A DNA stretch of 64,000 nucleotides from Fulvimarina pelagi HTCC2506 (GCF_000153705.1 NZ_DS022272.1:535965-599964); one strand, 5' to 3'. Shown: positions 38,306 through 47,791, numbered from the stretch's first letter. Notes: generated from the letters alone by a model not told the origin. Numbers and translations are program-made.

Positions 38306-38392
38306 TGAATGTCTCTCCTCGTTTTCTCGCATCGAATACGTTTCAAGATGCCGAATAGTTCCGTGCTACGGAGGCGAATGCCGTATGGACGG

Positions 38393-38416
38393 GTTGTGGC
38401 GTAAGATAGCCACAAC
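38393..38416. promoter_or_regulatory. Inverted repeat between the small gene and coaD
   Basis: GTTGTGGC at 38393-38400 and GCCACAAC at 38409-38416 form a perfect 8-base inverted repeat with an 8-base centre. It lies about 90 bases upstream of the small peptide gene and 77 upstream of coaD, so it may be an operator or a leader hairpin. The binding protein is unknown. Confidence 0.4.
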
Positions 38417-38492
38417 ACTCGCGCTTCGCCATCGAGCGGATTGTATCGATCTGTAATCGTCAATTAGAGCTTTCTTTTCGCGGAAACCGGAT

Positions 38493-38978
38493 ATGACCAC
38501 TGCCTTTTTCCCTGGCTCCTTCGATCCGATGACCTTCGGACATCTGTCTATCCTGCGTCAGGCTCTTGCTGCCTTCGATGAGGTAGTCGTCGGCATTGGC
38601 GTGCACGCGGCGAAAACCCCTATGTTTTCGTTCGAGATGCGTGCAGACCTCATCCGTGCGAGCCTGAAGGTCGATGGGGGAAGCGCGGACATCGCAATCG
38701 TCTCCTTCGACGGCCTTGTCGTCGAAGCGGCGGCGAACGCGCAGGCATCCGTGCTGGTGCGCGGCCTGCGCGACGGCACGGACTTGAACTACGAGATGCA
38801 GATGGCGGGCATGAACGGGGCCATGCGCCCTGATATTACAACGGTTTTCCTGCCTGCCTCGCCTGAGACGCGGCCCATTACCGCCACATTGGTTCGTCAG
38901 ATCGCAAAGATGGGCGGGGATGTCTCGCCATTCGTCCCAGAACCTGTTCTGGCCGCGCTGAGAGGGAAATTGGCGTAG
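38493..38978 (+). CDS. coaD: Phosphopantetheine adenylyltransferase
   Basis: The 161-residue enzyme makes dephospho-CoA from 4'-phosphopantetheine and ATP. The nucleotidyltransferase motif is [17 protein letters not shown], with the catalytic GH, and [21 protein letters not shown] is the family-specific helix region. It is the first of five same-strand genes (coaD, two cyclophilins, queA, tgt), a typical Rhizobiales order after gyrA. Confidence 0.95.
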   Translation: MTTAFFPGSFDPMTFGHLSILRQALAAFDEVVVGIGVHAAKTPMFSFEMRADLIRASLKVDGGSADIAIVSFDGLVVEAAANAQASVLVRGLRDGTDLNYEMQMAGMNGAMRPDITTVFLPASPETRPITATLVRQIAKMGGDVSPFVPEPVLAALRGKLA

Positions 38979-39021
38979 TCGAGGGCCGAAACTGTCCTGT
39001 TCGCGATCTAGGGGGTCCGCA

Positions 39022-39639
39022 ATGAAATTACTTCAAACACTCGGTTTCCTTGCCGGGTTTACCTTGGCGGCCGTGATGCCGGCTTTGGCTCAGGACGGCG
39101 ATGCTGCCGAGCGCCTCAATATCGAGACGAACAAGGGCGCGATCGTCGTCCAACTGCGTCCCGATCTCGCGCCGAACCATGTCGAGCAGATCAAGGCGTT
39201 GGCCGAGGAAGGCGCCTATGACAACGTCGTCTTCCACCGCGTGATCGACGGCTTCATGGCGCAGACGGGCGATGTGCGCTTCGGCAAGAAGGGCTCCGAT
39301 ACCTTCGATGCTTCGAGCGCAGGCATGGGCGGCTCCACCAAGCCGGACCTCAACGCCGAATTCAGTGACAACGAGACCTTCGATCGTGGCACGGTTGGCA
39401 TGGCACGCTCACAGGATCTGAATTCAGCGAATTCGCAGTTCTTCATCATGCTTGCCGACGGCGACTTCCTTGACGGGCAGTACACGATCGTCGGAGACGT
39501 CGTGGAAGGCATGGATGTCGTTGACCAGATCAAGAAGGGCGACGAGCGACAGAACGGCGCGGTCGAAGACCCGGACGTGATGACACGCGTCACCGTCGGC
39601 AGCGAGGGTGAGCCGAGCGAAGAGGGCGGTCAGGGCTGA
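39022..39639 (+). CDS. Periplasmic cyclophilin-type peptidyl-prolyl isomerase
   Basis: A 205-residue cyclophilin with a signal peptide (LGFLAGFTLAAVMPALAQ) and catalytic-domain motifs DNVVFHRVIDGFMAQTGD, GTVGMARSQDLNSANSQFFIML and LDGQYTIVGDVVEGMDVV. It should speed proline isomerisation of folding proteins in the periplasm. Compared with its cytoplasmic neighbour it carries a longer insert (KKGSDTFDASSAGMGGSTKPD) and an acidic tail. AGGGGG precedes the ATG. Confidence 0.92.
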   Translation: MKLLQTLGFLAGFTLAAVMPALAQDGDAAERLNIETNKGAIVVQLRPDLAPNHVEQIKALAEEGAYDNVVFHRVIDGFMAQTGDVRFGKKGSDTFDASSAGMGGSTKPDLNAEFSDNETFDRGTVGMARSQDLNSANSQFFIMLADGDFLDGQYTIVGDVVEGMDVVDQIKKGDERQNGAVEDPDVMTRVTVGSEGEPSEEGGQG

Positions 39640-39777
39640 ACGTCAGCAAGCCTGCGCTTCCGTCAAATCGATCGGGGTTGCGCGCTTGTCGATAATGGCA
39701 CACAGAGACCAGCAATCGCGGCGGTTCGGGACCTCTCGGATCGCCCTTTTTGAATGTAATGAAGAAAGAGACCGATC

Positions 39778-40257
39778 ATGGCCTATGACAACCCGGAAGA
39801 CGTCCTGATCCTCGATACGACCAAGGGGAAAGTCGTCATTAAGCTGCGCCCGGACCTCGCGCCCAAACATGTCACGCGCATCAAGGAACTGGCACGGGAA
39901 AACTTTTACGACGGCGTCGTCTTTCACCGGGTAATCGATGGTTTCATGGCACAGACCGGGGACCCGACGGGGACTGGTGCCGGCGGCTCCGACAAGCCGG
40001 ACCTCGAAGCCGAGTTCTCTGCCGAGCCGCACAAGCGTGGAACGGTGTCGGCCGCTCGCACGGCGAACCCGAATTCGGCAAACTCGCAATTCTTCATCTG
40101 CTTCGAGGACGCGCCTTGGCTGAACAAGCAGTACTCGGTCTTCGGCGAAGTCATTGAAGGCATGGACAATGTCGACCAGATCAAGAAGGGCGAGCCCGTC
40201 CGCGACCCGGATTCGATCACGACCATGCGTGTCGCGAGCGACGTCGACGCCGGCTGA
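39778..40257 (+). CDS. ppiB: Cytoplasmic cyclophilin-type peptidyl-prolyl isomerase
   Basis: The 159-residue cyclophilin lacks a signal peptide and has YDGVVFHRVIDGFMAQTGDPTGTGAGG, GTVSAARTANPNSANSQFFIC and NKQYSVFGEVIEGMDNV. It is the cytoplasmic counterpart of the exported enzyme encoded 138 bases upstream; the pair looks like an old tandem duplication in which one copy gained a signal peptide. queA follows after 18 bases. Confidence 0.9.
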   Translation: MAYDNPEDVLILDTTKGKVVIKLRPDLAPKHVTRIKELARENFYDGVVFHRVIDGFMAQTGDPTGTGAGGSDKPDLEAEFSAEPHKRGTVSAARTANPNSANSQFFICFEDAPWLNKQYSVFGEVIEGMDNVDQIKKGEPVRDPDSITTMRVASDVDAG

Positions 40258-40275
40258 GTTTATGCCCAACGCACG

Positions 40276-41352
40276 ATGAGGGTCGATCTCTTCGACTTCG
40301 AACTGCCGCCGGAGCGCATCGCGCTCCGGCCAGCAGAGCCGCGCGAGTCGGCAATGCTTCTTGGGGTCAGCTTAACTGGTCTGTCTGACCTTCGAATTGC
40401 CGACCTGCCGGCGCTGATCGAGCCCGGCGACGTGCTCGTCTTCAACGATACGAAGGTCATTCCGGCGCAACTCTTCGGCACGCGCGTCCGGGAGGATTCG
40501 CGAGACGGTGAGGGAGTCGCCCAAGTCGAAGCGACGCTGCACATGCGGCTCTCGCCGGGGAGCTGGGCGGCCTTTGTGCGGCCAGGCAAGCGGATCAAGG
40601 TCGGTGATACGCTCGTTTTCGCGAGCGATGATGCCGAAACGCTCGCCGCAGAGGTCACGGCCCGCGGGGAGGGCGGTGAGGCGACGCTCACCTTCGAGCA
40701 TTCCGGTCCCGATCTCGACGCGGCGATTGCAGCCGTCGGGCACGTGCCGCTCCCTCCCTACATTGCAGCGCGACGCGGCGACGATGCTCGGGACTGGACC
40801 GACTACCAGACGATCTATGCGCGCGAAGCTGGCGCCGTGGCAGCGCCGACGGCCGGTTTGCATTTTACCGACAATCTACTGGAAAAACTCCATGAGCGAG
40901 GCGTGGCTACCGAGTTTCTCACGCTTCACGTGGGCGCAGGAACATTCCTGCCGGTTAAGGCGGACGATACCGAAGACCACCGGATGCATGCCGAGATCGG
41001 CACGATCGACGCGGCAATGGCAGACCGGCTCAATGCGGCGAGATCCGCCGGGGGGCGGATCATCTCCGTCGGCACGACTTCGCTGCGTCTGCTTGAAAGC
41101 GCGGCGGGCGACGACGGCCGGATCGCACCCTTCACCGGACCGACCGACATCTTCATCACCCCGGGCTATCGCTTCAAGGCGGTCGACCGACTGATGACCA
41201 ATTTCCACCTGCCGCGTTCGACCTTGTTCATGTTGGTCTCGGCCTTTTGCGGGTTGGAGCGCATGCGCAGAGCATACGAGCACGCAATCGAGAACGGCTA
41301 TCGCTTCTATTCCTACGGGGATGCGTGTCTGTTGGACCGGATCGAAGAATGA
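40276..41352 (+). CDS. queA: tRNA preQ1(34) S-adenosylmethionine ribosyltransferase-isomerase
   Basis: The 358-residue enzyme transfers the ribosyl part of S-adenosylmethionine to preQ1 in tRNA, giving epoxyqueuosine. Family signatures are [66 protein letters not shown] and [18 protein letters not shown]. The stop overlaps the tgt start by four bases, so the two queuosine genes are translationally coupled. Confidence 0.96.
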   Translation: MRVDLFDFELPPERIALRPAEPRESAMLLGVSLTGLSDLRIADLPALIEPGDVLVFNDTKVIPAQLFGTRVREDSRDGEGVAQVEATLHMRLSPGSWAAFVRPGKRIKVGDTLVFASDDAETLAAEVTARGEGGEATLTFEHSGPDLDAAIAAVGHVPLPPYIAARRGDDARDWTDYQTIYAREAGAVAAPTAGLHFTDNLLEKLHERGVATEFLTLHVGAGTFLPVKADDTEDHRMHAEIGTIDAAMADRLNAARSAGGRIISVGTTSLRLLESAAGDDGRIAPFTGPTDIFITPGYRFKAVDRLMTNFHLPRSTLFMLVSAFCGLERMRRAYEHAIENGYRFYSYGDACLLDRIEE

Positions 41353-42479
41353 CCGAACGGTTCCGGTTCAACCTTCTCGCCACTAACGGCAAGGCGCGGC
41401 GCGGTGAGATCACCATGCCGCGGGGGACTGTGCGAACGCCGGCCTTCATGCCTGTCGGAACTGCCGGCACCGTCAAGGCAATGTATCTCGACCAGGTGCG
41501 CGAGCTTGGCTCCGATATTATCCTCGGCAATGTTTACCATCTGATGCTGCGGCCTGGTGCCGAACGCGTGGCGCGCCTCGGCGGCCTCCACGAATTCGCC
41601 CGGTGGCCCTATCCGATCCTTACCGATTCCGGTGGGTTTCAGGTGATGTCACTCGCCGATCTGCGGAAGCTCGACGAGACCGGCGTCCGCTTTAAGAGCC
41701 ATATCGACGGCACCGAATATTCGCTCACCCCGGAGCGTTCGATCGAGATCCAGGGGCTACTCGACAGCGACATCCAGATGCAGCTCGACGAATGTATCCG
41801 GCTACCGGCCGAGCGTTCGGAGATCGAGCGGGCGATGGAGCTGTCACTGAGATGGGCCGAGCGGTCCGCGAAAGCGTTCGGCGACCAGCCGGGCAAGGCG
41901 ATGTTCGGCATTGTGCAGGGAGGCGACGTTCCCGATCTGCGTATCCGCTCTGCCGAAGCGCTCGCAGCGATGGATCTCAAGGGCTATTCGATCGGTGGCC
42001 TTGCTGTCGGCGAGCCGCAGGACGTAATGCTGAAGACACTCGAGGAAACGCTGCCCGTGCTTCCCGAGACCAAGCCGCGCTATCTGATGGGCGTCGGCAC
42101 GCCGGACGATCTCTTGCAGTCGGTTGCTCGCGGCGTCGACATGTTCGATTGTGTGATGCCGACCCGGGCCGGCCGGCACGGGCTCGCCTACACGCGCTTT
42201 GGGAAGATCAATCTGAGGAACGCCCGGCACGCGGAGGACCAGAGACCGCTGGATGAGACCTCTGACTGCCCGGCCGCGAGGGACTATTCGCGTGCCTATC
42301 TGCACCATCTCGTGCGGGCGAACGAGTCGCTAGCGGGAATGCTGCTTACGTGGTCCAATCTCGCCTATTACCAGTCGCTAATGGCGGGCATACGCGCTGC
42401 CATCGAGACTGGACGGTTCGACGACTTCAAGACCGAGACAGAGCACGGCTGGAAGTGTGGAGATCTCTTGCCGATTTGA
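41349..42479 (+). CDS. tgt: tRNA-guanine transglycosylase
   Basis: The 376-residue enzyme exchanges guanine 34 for preQ1 in tRNAs with GUN anticodons. It has the start [32 protein letters not shown] with the catalytic Asp, MFGIVQGG, the second catalytic Asp region ([15 protein letters not shown]) and [10 protein letters not shown]. The ATG at 41349 overlaps the queA stop; the longer frame from 41247 runs inside queA and is rejected. The zinc site usually formed by three Cys and one His near the C-terminus is not evident here: only [15 protein letters not shown] remains, as in the shorter alphaproteobacterial form. Confidence 0.93.
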   Translation: MTERFRFNLLATNGKARRGEITMPRGTVRTPAFMPVGTAGTVKAMYLDQVRELGSDIILGNVYHLMLRPGAERVARLGGLHEFARWPYPILTDSGGFQVMSLADLRKLDETGVRFKSHIDGTEYSLTPERSIEIQGLLDSDIQMQLDECIRLPAERSEIERAMELSLRWAERSAKAFGDQPGKAMFGIVQGGDVPDLRIRSAEALAAMDLKGYSIGGLAVGEPQDVMLKTLEETLPVLPETKPRYLMGVGTPDDLLQSVARGVDMFDCVMPTRAGRHGLAYTRFGKINLRNARHAEDQRPLDETSDCPAARDYSRAYLHHLVRANESLAGMLLTWSNLAYYQSLMAGIRAAIETGRFDDFKTETEHGWKCGDLLPI

Positions 42480-42494
42480 ACGGTCGGCAGCAGA

Positions 42495-42917
42495 TCAGAC
42501 CGCGAGTTCTTCGCTTTTCTTCAGATAAACGCCGGTGATCTTCATCGATCCGTCAGGCTGGCGCTCCAGCGTATAGGTGGCGACCCAGCTCTGGCCCTTC
42601 GGATCGGTCATGAAGACGTCCTGGCGAAACCCGTCGGCGGAGGAAGTCAGTTCTCCGAAGGACACGTTGCTGGAGCGGTAGACTGGCGGATAGCCGGTCC
42701 GGACCATCTCCATGAAGCGGTCCGTGGTGCCGAACATCGACTTGATCTTCGGCGCGGCGTGGACGAAAGCCGCCTCGCCATCGTTCTGGCGGAAGGCTTC
42801 CAGTTGGGAAGCGATCACCGCCTGGACGTCGGCGGCATCGCCGGCTCGGGCGGTACTGGAAAAACCGAGGCAGAGAAGCGAGAGGAGGATGACGAGTCGG
42901 GCGGTCGAACGCATCAT
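42495..42917 (-). CDS. DUF4864-like exported protein
   Basis: The 140-residue protein has a signal peptide (LVILLSLLCLGFSSTARA) and a mature domain with VIASQLEAFRQNDGEAAFVHAAPKIK, FMEMVRTGYPPVYRSSNVSFGEL and WVATYTLERQPDGSMKITGVYL. This pattern matches DUF4864, a SnoaL/NTF2-like fold of unknown role. AGGAGA stands six bases before the ATG at 42917. It converges with tgt with only 15 bases between. Confidence 0.75.
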   Translation of the reverse strand: MMRSTARLVILLSLLCLGFSSTARAGDAADVQAVIASQLEAFRQNDGEAAFVHAAPKIKSMFGTTDRFMEMVRTGYPPVYRSSNVSFGELTSSADGFRQDVFMTDPKGQSWVATYTLERQPDGSMKITGVYLKKSEELAV

Positions 42918-43033
42918 GATGGTTCTCCTGTTTCGTTCGGTCCCGAATGTTCGACGACAAACAAGATTAGGAAACAGGTTATAAGCTCACGATAGCGTGA
43001 ACAGCTGAGTGGTCGAGAACATCGAAGGTTCAC

Positions 43034-45016
43034 TCAGCTGGATGCGAGTTGCTCGTCCCGGTTGGCCTGAAGTTGGACCAGGGTCTGTGGACGACCGAGG
43101 TAGAAGCCTTGCGCATAGTGCACGTCGAAGCTTCGTAACATCTCGAGTTGGCGCGGGGTCTCGACACCCTCGACGACGATCTCGTGACCGCGATGGCGAA
43201 TGAGACGCACAAGATCGGATAGCATCGATTTGTCTCGTGCCGTCATCCGCTCGCCGAGGAAGGAATTGTCGATCTTGACGACGTCGAACTCGACCTTCTG
43301 CAGCCATGATAAACCGGCGTAGCCGGCGCCGAAGTCGTCGAGCCAGATCTTTACGCCAAGCCGCTTGAGTTCGGCGATGCAGTTCAGCGCTTCGGGGTGA
43401 TCATCGATCGCGTGACTTTCCGTTATCTCCAGTGCGAGGCGTTTTGGGTCAATCTTCAAGCGACCGATGAGTGCAGCTGTGTAAAGGGAGAAACCCGGGG
43501 TTTTCAGCTGAATGACCGAGACATTAACGCTGACAACTTGGGCAAGATTCTCAGCTAGAACGTCGCGACAGGCCGAGAGAAGCGCCCACCGGCCGAGCGA
43601 GACAATGTGACCGGTGCTTTCGGCTATCGGTATGAAGACATTCGGCGTTATCGCACCGCCGTTCGGCCGTTCGAGCCGCATCAGTGACTCCATGGCGAAC
43701 GTCCTGCCGGTCTCGATATCGACGATCGGTTGATAGACCATCGATACGAGACCTGAATCGATCGCGCGGTCGAGTAGGGCCGCGATGTCCTCGTCCTGAC
43801 GCTCCATCGGAGGGTTGGACGGATCAAAGATCTCGATGCGGTTTCGGCCTTTATCCTTCGCTCGGTAGAGGGCTTGGTCGGCCGCCAACACCAGAATGTC
43901 CATCGCGTCGCCCTGCGAAGTATGGCTCATGGCGGATCCGATACTCACCGTCACAGACTTTCGTCCGTCCGGACGCTTTTCATGCAGCAATCCCAGTTGC
44001 AGGACGGCCGTGCGAATCGACTCGGCGAGGCGGACGATCGCGCCCGGATCTTCAGCGCCCATCAAAAAGATAAACTCTTCGCCTCCGTAGCGTCCGGCGA
44101 AACAGCTGTTTGATTCAGCGATGCCGCGGAATACCTCCGCGAGGGTGACGAGGCACTGGTCGCCGTCCTGATGGCCATAATGGTCGTTGAACGCTTTGAA
44201 GTAATCGACATCGATCAGGAGCACGGCGAAGGACTGCCCATTCTGCAGCCAGTCCTGCCAAAACCCCTCCAGCTTCTCGTCCGTCGCCCGGCGATTATAG
44301 AGCCCGGTGAGGGGATCCGTGCGAGAGAGCGCCAAGAGATCGTTACCGCGGCGCTCCACCTCCCGCCGTCCGATTTCGGCCTGCAGCGCGTTGAGGAAGA
44401 CCTGATAGCGTTCGCGCTCGAGTTTCCAGTTCACGTAGGAGATCGCCGCGAAGCAGGTCATGTAAAAGATCGAGATCGCGATGAGATAGGTTTGAGTCGT
44501 GCCTGGTAGCCAGAACGCGGACATCAGACCGCCCGCGAGAACGGTCAAGCTCGTGCGAAGTGCGACATGCGTCGGAAAGTCGAAGAAAAGGCTGCTCACC
44601 ATCATGAAGAGCACGCCGTATATGAAATAATACGACAGGGTGGTGATGTCGATCGATTGCGCCGCCGTGAAGAGCCACAGAAGGTAGCATCCGACGATGA
44701 TGAGCCCGCTGATATCGTCCATGGTGTCCGACGAGGCTTTCGCGCGGTGCATGGCTTCGGTGACGAGAAAGGCGATTGCACCGGCGATCAGGCGCACGAC
44801 CGTCGTCTCGAACAGCACGTCGGGAATGAGAAAGAAATCGACGAACGAAAAACAGATATAGATCAGAATAGCGGCCCACATGGTGAAGCGGGTCGCAGAG
44901 GAGCGTGAATGCTCTCGACGGTTGTGATAAAGGCGGTTAAGCGCACTGTCGCGACGCGCGTACCAGGGGAGGGCAAGCTCCGCCTGTAACTTTTCGTCGA
45001 GTGCTGAGTCGTTCAC
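43034..45016 (-). CDS. Membrane GGDEF-EAL cyclic-di-GMP enzyme
   Basis: The 660-residue protein has about six membrane helices in its first 190 residues, then a GGDEF domain with active-site GGEEF in GRYGGEEFIFLMG, and an EAL domain. The inhibitory RxxD site before GGEEF is absent. In the EAL domain the signature is AMESLMR (ESL rather than EAL), while NVSVIQL, LEITES, DDFGAGYAGL, KIDNSF and AQGFYLGRP are kept, so phosphodiesterase activity is plausible. The start is GTG at 45016. It is divergent from the methyltransferase gene across a CtrA-type box. Confidence 0.92.
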   Translation of the reverse strand: MNDSALDEKLQAELALPWYARRDSALNRLYHNRREHSRSSATRFTMWAAILIYICFSFVDFFLIPDVLFETTVVRLIAGAIAFLVTEAMHRAKASSDTMDDISGLIIVGCYLLWLFTAAQSIDITTLSYYFIYGVLFMMVSSLFFDFPTHVALRTSLTVLAGGLMSAFWLPGTTQTYLIAISIFYMTCFAAISYVNWKLERERYQVFLNALQAEIGRREVERRGNDLLALSRTDPLTGLYNRRATDEKLEGFWQDWLQNGQSFAVLLIDVDYFKAFNDHYGHQDGDQCLVTLAEVFRGIAESNSCFAGRYGGEEFIFLMGAEDPGAIVRLAESIRTAVLQLGLLHEKRPDGRKSVTVSIGSAMSHTSQGDAMDILVLAADQALYRAKDKGRNRIEIFDPSNPPMERQDEDIAALLDRAIDSGLVSMVYQPIVDIETGRTFAMESLMRLERPNGGAITPNVFIPIAESTGHIVSLGRWALLSACRDVLAENLAQVVSVNVSVIQLKTPGFSLYTAALIGRLKIDPKRLALEITESHAIDDHPEALNCIAELKRLGVKIWLDDFGAGYAGLSWLQKVEFDVVKIDNSFLGERMTARDKSMLSDLVRLIRHRGHEIVVEGVETPRQLEMLRSFDVHYAQGFYLGRPQTLVQLQANRDEQLASS

Positions 45017-45204
45017 CGGAATGGACCGCCCGTCCGCAACTGAAAATCAGCGAATGGGAAGAGCCGCAACCCTGTTCGCGGACACGACCATGGGGCAGAA
45101 TGGTTGAGGAACGCTTTCCATCAACCGACAGGTGTCGAGACGTTACCGAGACGCCAACGAGGCAGGTTTCCATTCACGAGCTGGGCTAAATTTCGATCGA
45201 ACGT

Positions 45205-45220
45205 GTTAACGCTAGATTAA
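45205..45220. promoter_or_regulatory. CtrA box with adjacent GANTC site
   Basis: Read on the minus strand, TTAA-TCTAGCG-TTAAC matches the full CtrA consensus TTAA-N7-TTAAC. A GAATC (GANTC, the CcrM methylation motif) starts one base later at 45221. The pair lies 38 bases before the methyltransferase start and 189 bases from the GGDEF-EAL start, so it could control either gene. Confidence 0.7.
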
Positions 45221-45257
45221 GAATCGTAAAGACAACGCCACGAAGAACTGCTACCTC

Positions 45258-46331
45258 ATGGGTGTGTTACAACCCAAGGGGGCTAGGGTGAAGCAAGCAA
45301 GTTTCGAATTCGACGGCGAAAGCCTGATCACCCAAGACATGATCTCCGGAAATCTGGTCCATGCGGAGGCTTCGGCGGAAGCGAACGAAGCGAAGGTCGC
45401 TCACACCCAGGTTGCGCTTCTACTCGAGATGACGCGTCAGCGTTTGGAGAAGCCGGGCTCGGAATTTCCGGCGATGGCAACGCTCTTCTCGGAACTTCAC
45501 AAAGCGAGAATGCGCTACAATCCGTCGATCTGGGCCGAGCTTGTCAAGTTGATCCAGAACCACCCCGTAGCAGCGATCATTCATGAGGATCCATTCACCC
45601 GACGCTCCTTCGAAAAGCCCCGGGGCTATTCGGGTGACGCTGGCCTGCTGGATTTCATTTACAAGCACAAGTCTCGAGCCGCTGAGATGGCCGATGCGAG
45701 CAACCGGGGCCGGGCAATTAATGCCTACACCAACGAGGCACCGGCGGCATGCGCGGTGCGTGAGCGGCGTGAGTTACTAGCTCGGGAAGTCGATTCCGTT
45801 TCGGAAACGGTGGGACGCGACGCCGAGGTGCTGACCATCGCAGCTGGCCATTTGCGAGAGGTCGAGCTATCGTCTGCGTTCAACAACGGCGCCCTTAAGA
45901 GATGGGTCGCGCTCGATCAGGACCCGATGAGCATCGGGGTCATGACGCGCGATCTCGCCGGATCTTCTGTCGAGCCGCTCAACGGATCGGTCCGAGGCCT
46001 CCTGAAAGGCGATTACGCTCTCGGCCAATTCGATCTCGTCTATGCCGCGGGGCTGTATGACTATCTCCCCGATCCTGTTGCGATCAAACTTACCAAGACC
46101 TGCATCAATCTGCTGAAGCCGGGCGGCCGTTTCCTGATGGCCAACTTTGCCGACGACATCGTCGACGACGGCTATATGGAAACGATGATGAACTGGTCGC
46201 TGATCCTCAGAAACAATGAGGATATGTGGCGGATCGTCAACGGGTCGGTAGACCGGAACGCCACCAAGGTAGACGTCTGGCGGGGAGAAAACGGCAACAT
46301 CATCTATGCCGTGATCGAAAAGAAGGACTAA
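45258..46331 (+). CDS. SAM-dependent methyltransferase, PhcB-like
   Basis: A 357-residue protein with an N-terminal helical domain of about 150 residues, the family motif FEKPRGYSGDAGLLD, then a class I methyltransferase fold (VLTIAAGHLREVEL as the SAM loop, WVALDQDP, FDLVYAAGLYDYL, LKPGGRFLMANF). The GYSGD motif is typical of proteins annotated as extracellular-factor 3-hydroxypalmitate methyl-ester synthases (PhcB of Ralstonia); I infer a small-molecule or fatty-acid methyltransferase but cannot fix the substrate. An internal in-frame GTG at 45288 is an alternative start. It is followed by a strong terminator. Confidence 0.78.
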   Translation: MGVLQPKGARVKQASFEFDGESLITQDMISGNLVHAEASAEANEAKVAHTQVALLLEMTRQRLEKPGSEFPAMATLFSELHKARMRYNPSIWAELVKLIQNHPVAAIIHEDPFTRRSFEKPRGYSGDAGLLDFIYKHKSRAAEMADASNRGRAINAYTNEAPAACAVRERRELLAREVDSVSETVGRDAEVLTIAAGHLREVELSSAFNNGALKRWVALDQDPMSIGVMTRDLAGSSVEPLNGSVRGLLKGDYALGQFDLVYAAGLYDYLPDPVAIKLTKTCINLLKPGGRFLMANFADDIVDDGYMETMMNWSLILRNNEDMWRIVNGSVDRNATKVDVWRGENGNIIYAVIEKKD

Positions 46332-46365
46332 CAGCGACGCTTGGTCGCACAACACCAGTCGGCGC

Positions 46366-46394
46366 AAAAGGGGGCACAAAAGCGCCCCCTTTTT
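46366..46394. terminator. Bidirectional Rho-independent terminator
   Basis: AAAAGGGGGC at 46366-46375 pairs with GCCCCCTTTT at 46384-46393 around an 8-base loop, with T run on the plus side and A run on the other. It lies between the methyltransferase and the convergent DUF302 gene and can serve both. Confidence 0.9.
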
Positions 46395-46440
46395 GGTTTG
46401 CAAGAACGGACCAATCTGGGCGAACGCATTTGAGCGCGGA

Positions 46441-46905
46441 TTACTGTTCGCCAGCCGCTGCACTGCTCAGCTTGTCGAGTGCCCCTGTCATCGTTTTGAT
46501 CGATTCGCTGTCGGTGGCGAGGCCGTGACGTTTCGCCAGCGCCTCAGGCGCCAGGTAGCCGATCGTCGTTTGACCGTCTTCGTCCCAGATCAGGATCTTC
46601 TGCGGCAGATCGATCGCGACCCGTCGGTTCTCCTGCATCAGCGGCGTTCCGATCTTTGGGTTGCCGAAGATCACAAGCGTCGTGGCCGGCAGCTCGAGAC
46701 CGGCAGATTGCGCATTCTGCGAATGATCCACGGTCGCCATGACCGTCGCGCCAGCCCCTTCTATGGCGTCCGTCAATGCACCGACAGCCTCTTGGACGCT
46801 GCGGTCAGTCGTCATTGTGATCCAGTTGTCCGACGACTGTTCCTGAGAATTGGCCGGTGCTCCCAAAAGCACAAGAGCCAATAGGCTCGCGAACAAAGTA
46901 CGCAT
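46441..46905 (-). CDS. DUF302 exported protein
   Basis: The 154-residue protein has a signal peptide (LFASLLALVLLGAPANS) and a DUF302 domain: EAVGALTDAIEGAGATVMATVDHSQNA, LVIFGNPKIGTPLMQ and VAIDLPQKILIWDEDG. DUF302 proteins bind small ligands or metals in some cases, but no firm role is known. It is a single gene between the bidirectional terminator and msrA. Confidence 0.88.
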   Translation of the reverse strand: MRTLFASLLALVLLGAPANSQEQSSDNWITMTTDRSVQEAVGALTDAIEGAGATVMATVDHSQNAQSAGLELPATTLVIFGNPKIGTPLMQENRRVAIDLPQKILIWDEDGQTTIGYLAPEALAKRHGLATDSESIKTMTGALDKLSSAAAGEQ

Positions 46906-47002
46906 CTTATGAACTCCGATTTTAAGAAAGATCTCTGCGGTTTGATCGTCTAGCCAGCCCGCAGTTCGCTTTGCTCCGACGAAGGCCGTTGACGAAAAAT
47001 GT

Positions 47003-47617
47003 TTAGCTCACGGCTTCCTTGATGCCCATGAATGCCTTATCGCCCCAGACCCGTCTGACCGTATCATTTCGTCCACAGCCGTTACGATAGAACTTATACT
47101 TGACGGGATTCTTCTTGTAGTAATCCTGATGATAGCCTTCGGCAGTCCAGAAAGTAGATGCTTCACGGATTTCGGTTGCGATGCTTCCGAGATCCTGTGA
47201 TGCCTCTGCCTTCGTCGCCTGAGCCTTCTGCATCTGCTCGGAATTCGTTGCGAAGATCGCGGTCGTATAGGAAGGCCCGCGATCGCAGAACTGACCGCCC
47301 CCATCGGTTGGATCTATCGAATGCCAGAAGACTTCGAGCAATTCGTCATAACTTACCTTCGACGGGTCGTAAGTGATGCGGACCGCTTCGACGTGGCCAG
47401 AATGGTTCTGATAAGTCGGATTTTCGCTCTGCCCACCGATGTAACCTGAAATGGTCTCGCTCACTCCGTCGACATGGTCGAAATCGGCCTCGACGCACCA
47501 GAAGCATCCGCCTGCGAAGATTGCGGTTTCGGTATTCTGGGCCGAACTCGGCACCGAAAAAGCGAAACTGGTCGTGGCAGCGGCGGCGAAAAGGACCGGA
47601 GTAAATCGTCGGATCAT
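47003..47617 (-). CDS. msrA: Exported peptide methionine-S-sulfoxide reductase
   Basis: The 204-residue protein repairs oxidised methionine. The active site is AIFAGGCFWCVEADF, with catalytic Cys at 38; GGQSENPTYQNHSGHVEAVRI and the resolving region near the end (RNGCGRND) are kept. A signal peptide (PVLFAAAATTSFAFSVPSSAQ) shows export to the periplasm. The neighbouring DUF302 and PRC-barrel genes are also exported proteins, so this is a small envelope-stress cluster on the minus strand. Confidence 0.95.
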   Translation of the reverse strand: MIRRFTPVLFAAAATTSFAFSVPSSAQNTETAIFAGGCFWCVEADFDHVDGVSETISGYIGGQSENPTYQNHSGHVEAVRITYDPSKVSYDELLEVFWHSIDPTDGGGQFCDRGPSYTTAIFATNSEQMQKAQATKAEASQDLGSIATEIREASTFWTAEGYHQDYYKKNPVKYKFYRNGCGRNDTVRRVWGDKAFMGIKEAVS

Positions 47618-47791
47618 GTCAGCTCCTGAAAATGTCGTTTCGACTCAGCCAAACCGTTCAAGGGGCTAGTGCCCAGCTGATCGTTCTAGGTATTGTTCGA
47701 ACGTCATGCGGGAAAGGTTTCGCTTGCTTGTCACGAAGCCGCAGGTCTCGGCAAAACGCGCCACCTCTGTTCAACTCTCTTGGCGACACGG

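Noticed and set aside
38212..38463. 83-codon minus-strand ORF between gyrA and coaD
   Set aside because: It overlaps the better-supported 40-codon gene in another frame and lacks a ribosome site.
47683..47698. GTTC-N8-GTTC, resembling an SOS box upstream of msrA
   Set aside because: Spacing is eight, not seven, so it does not fit the LexA operator.
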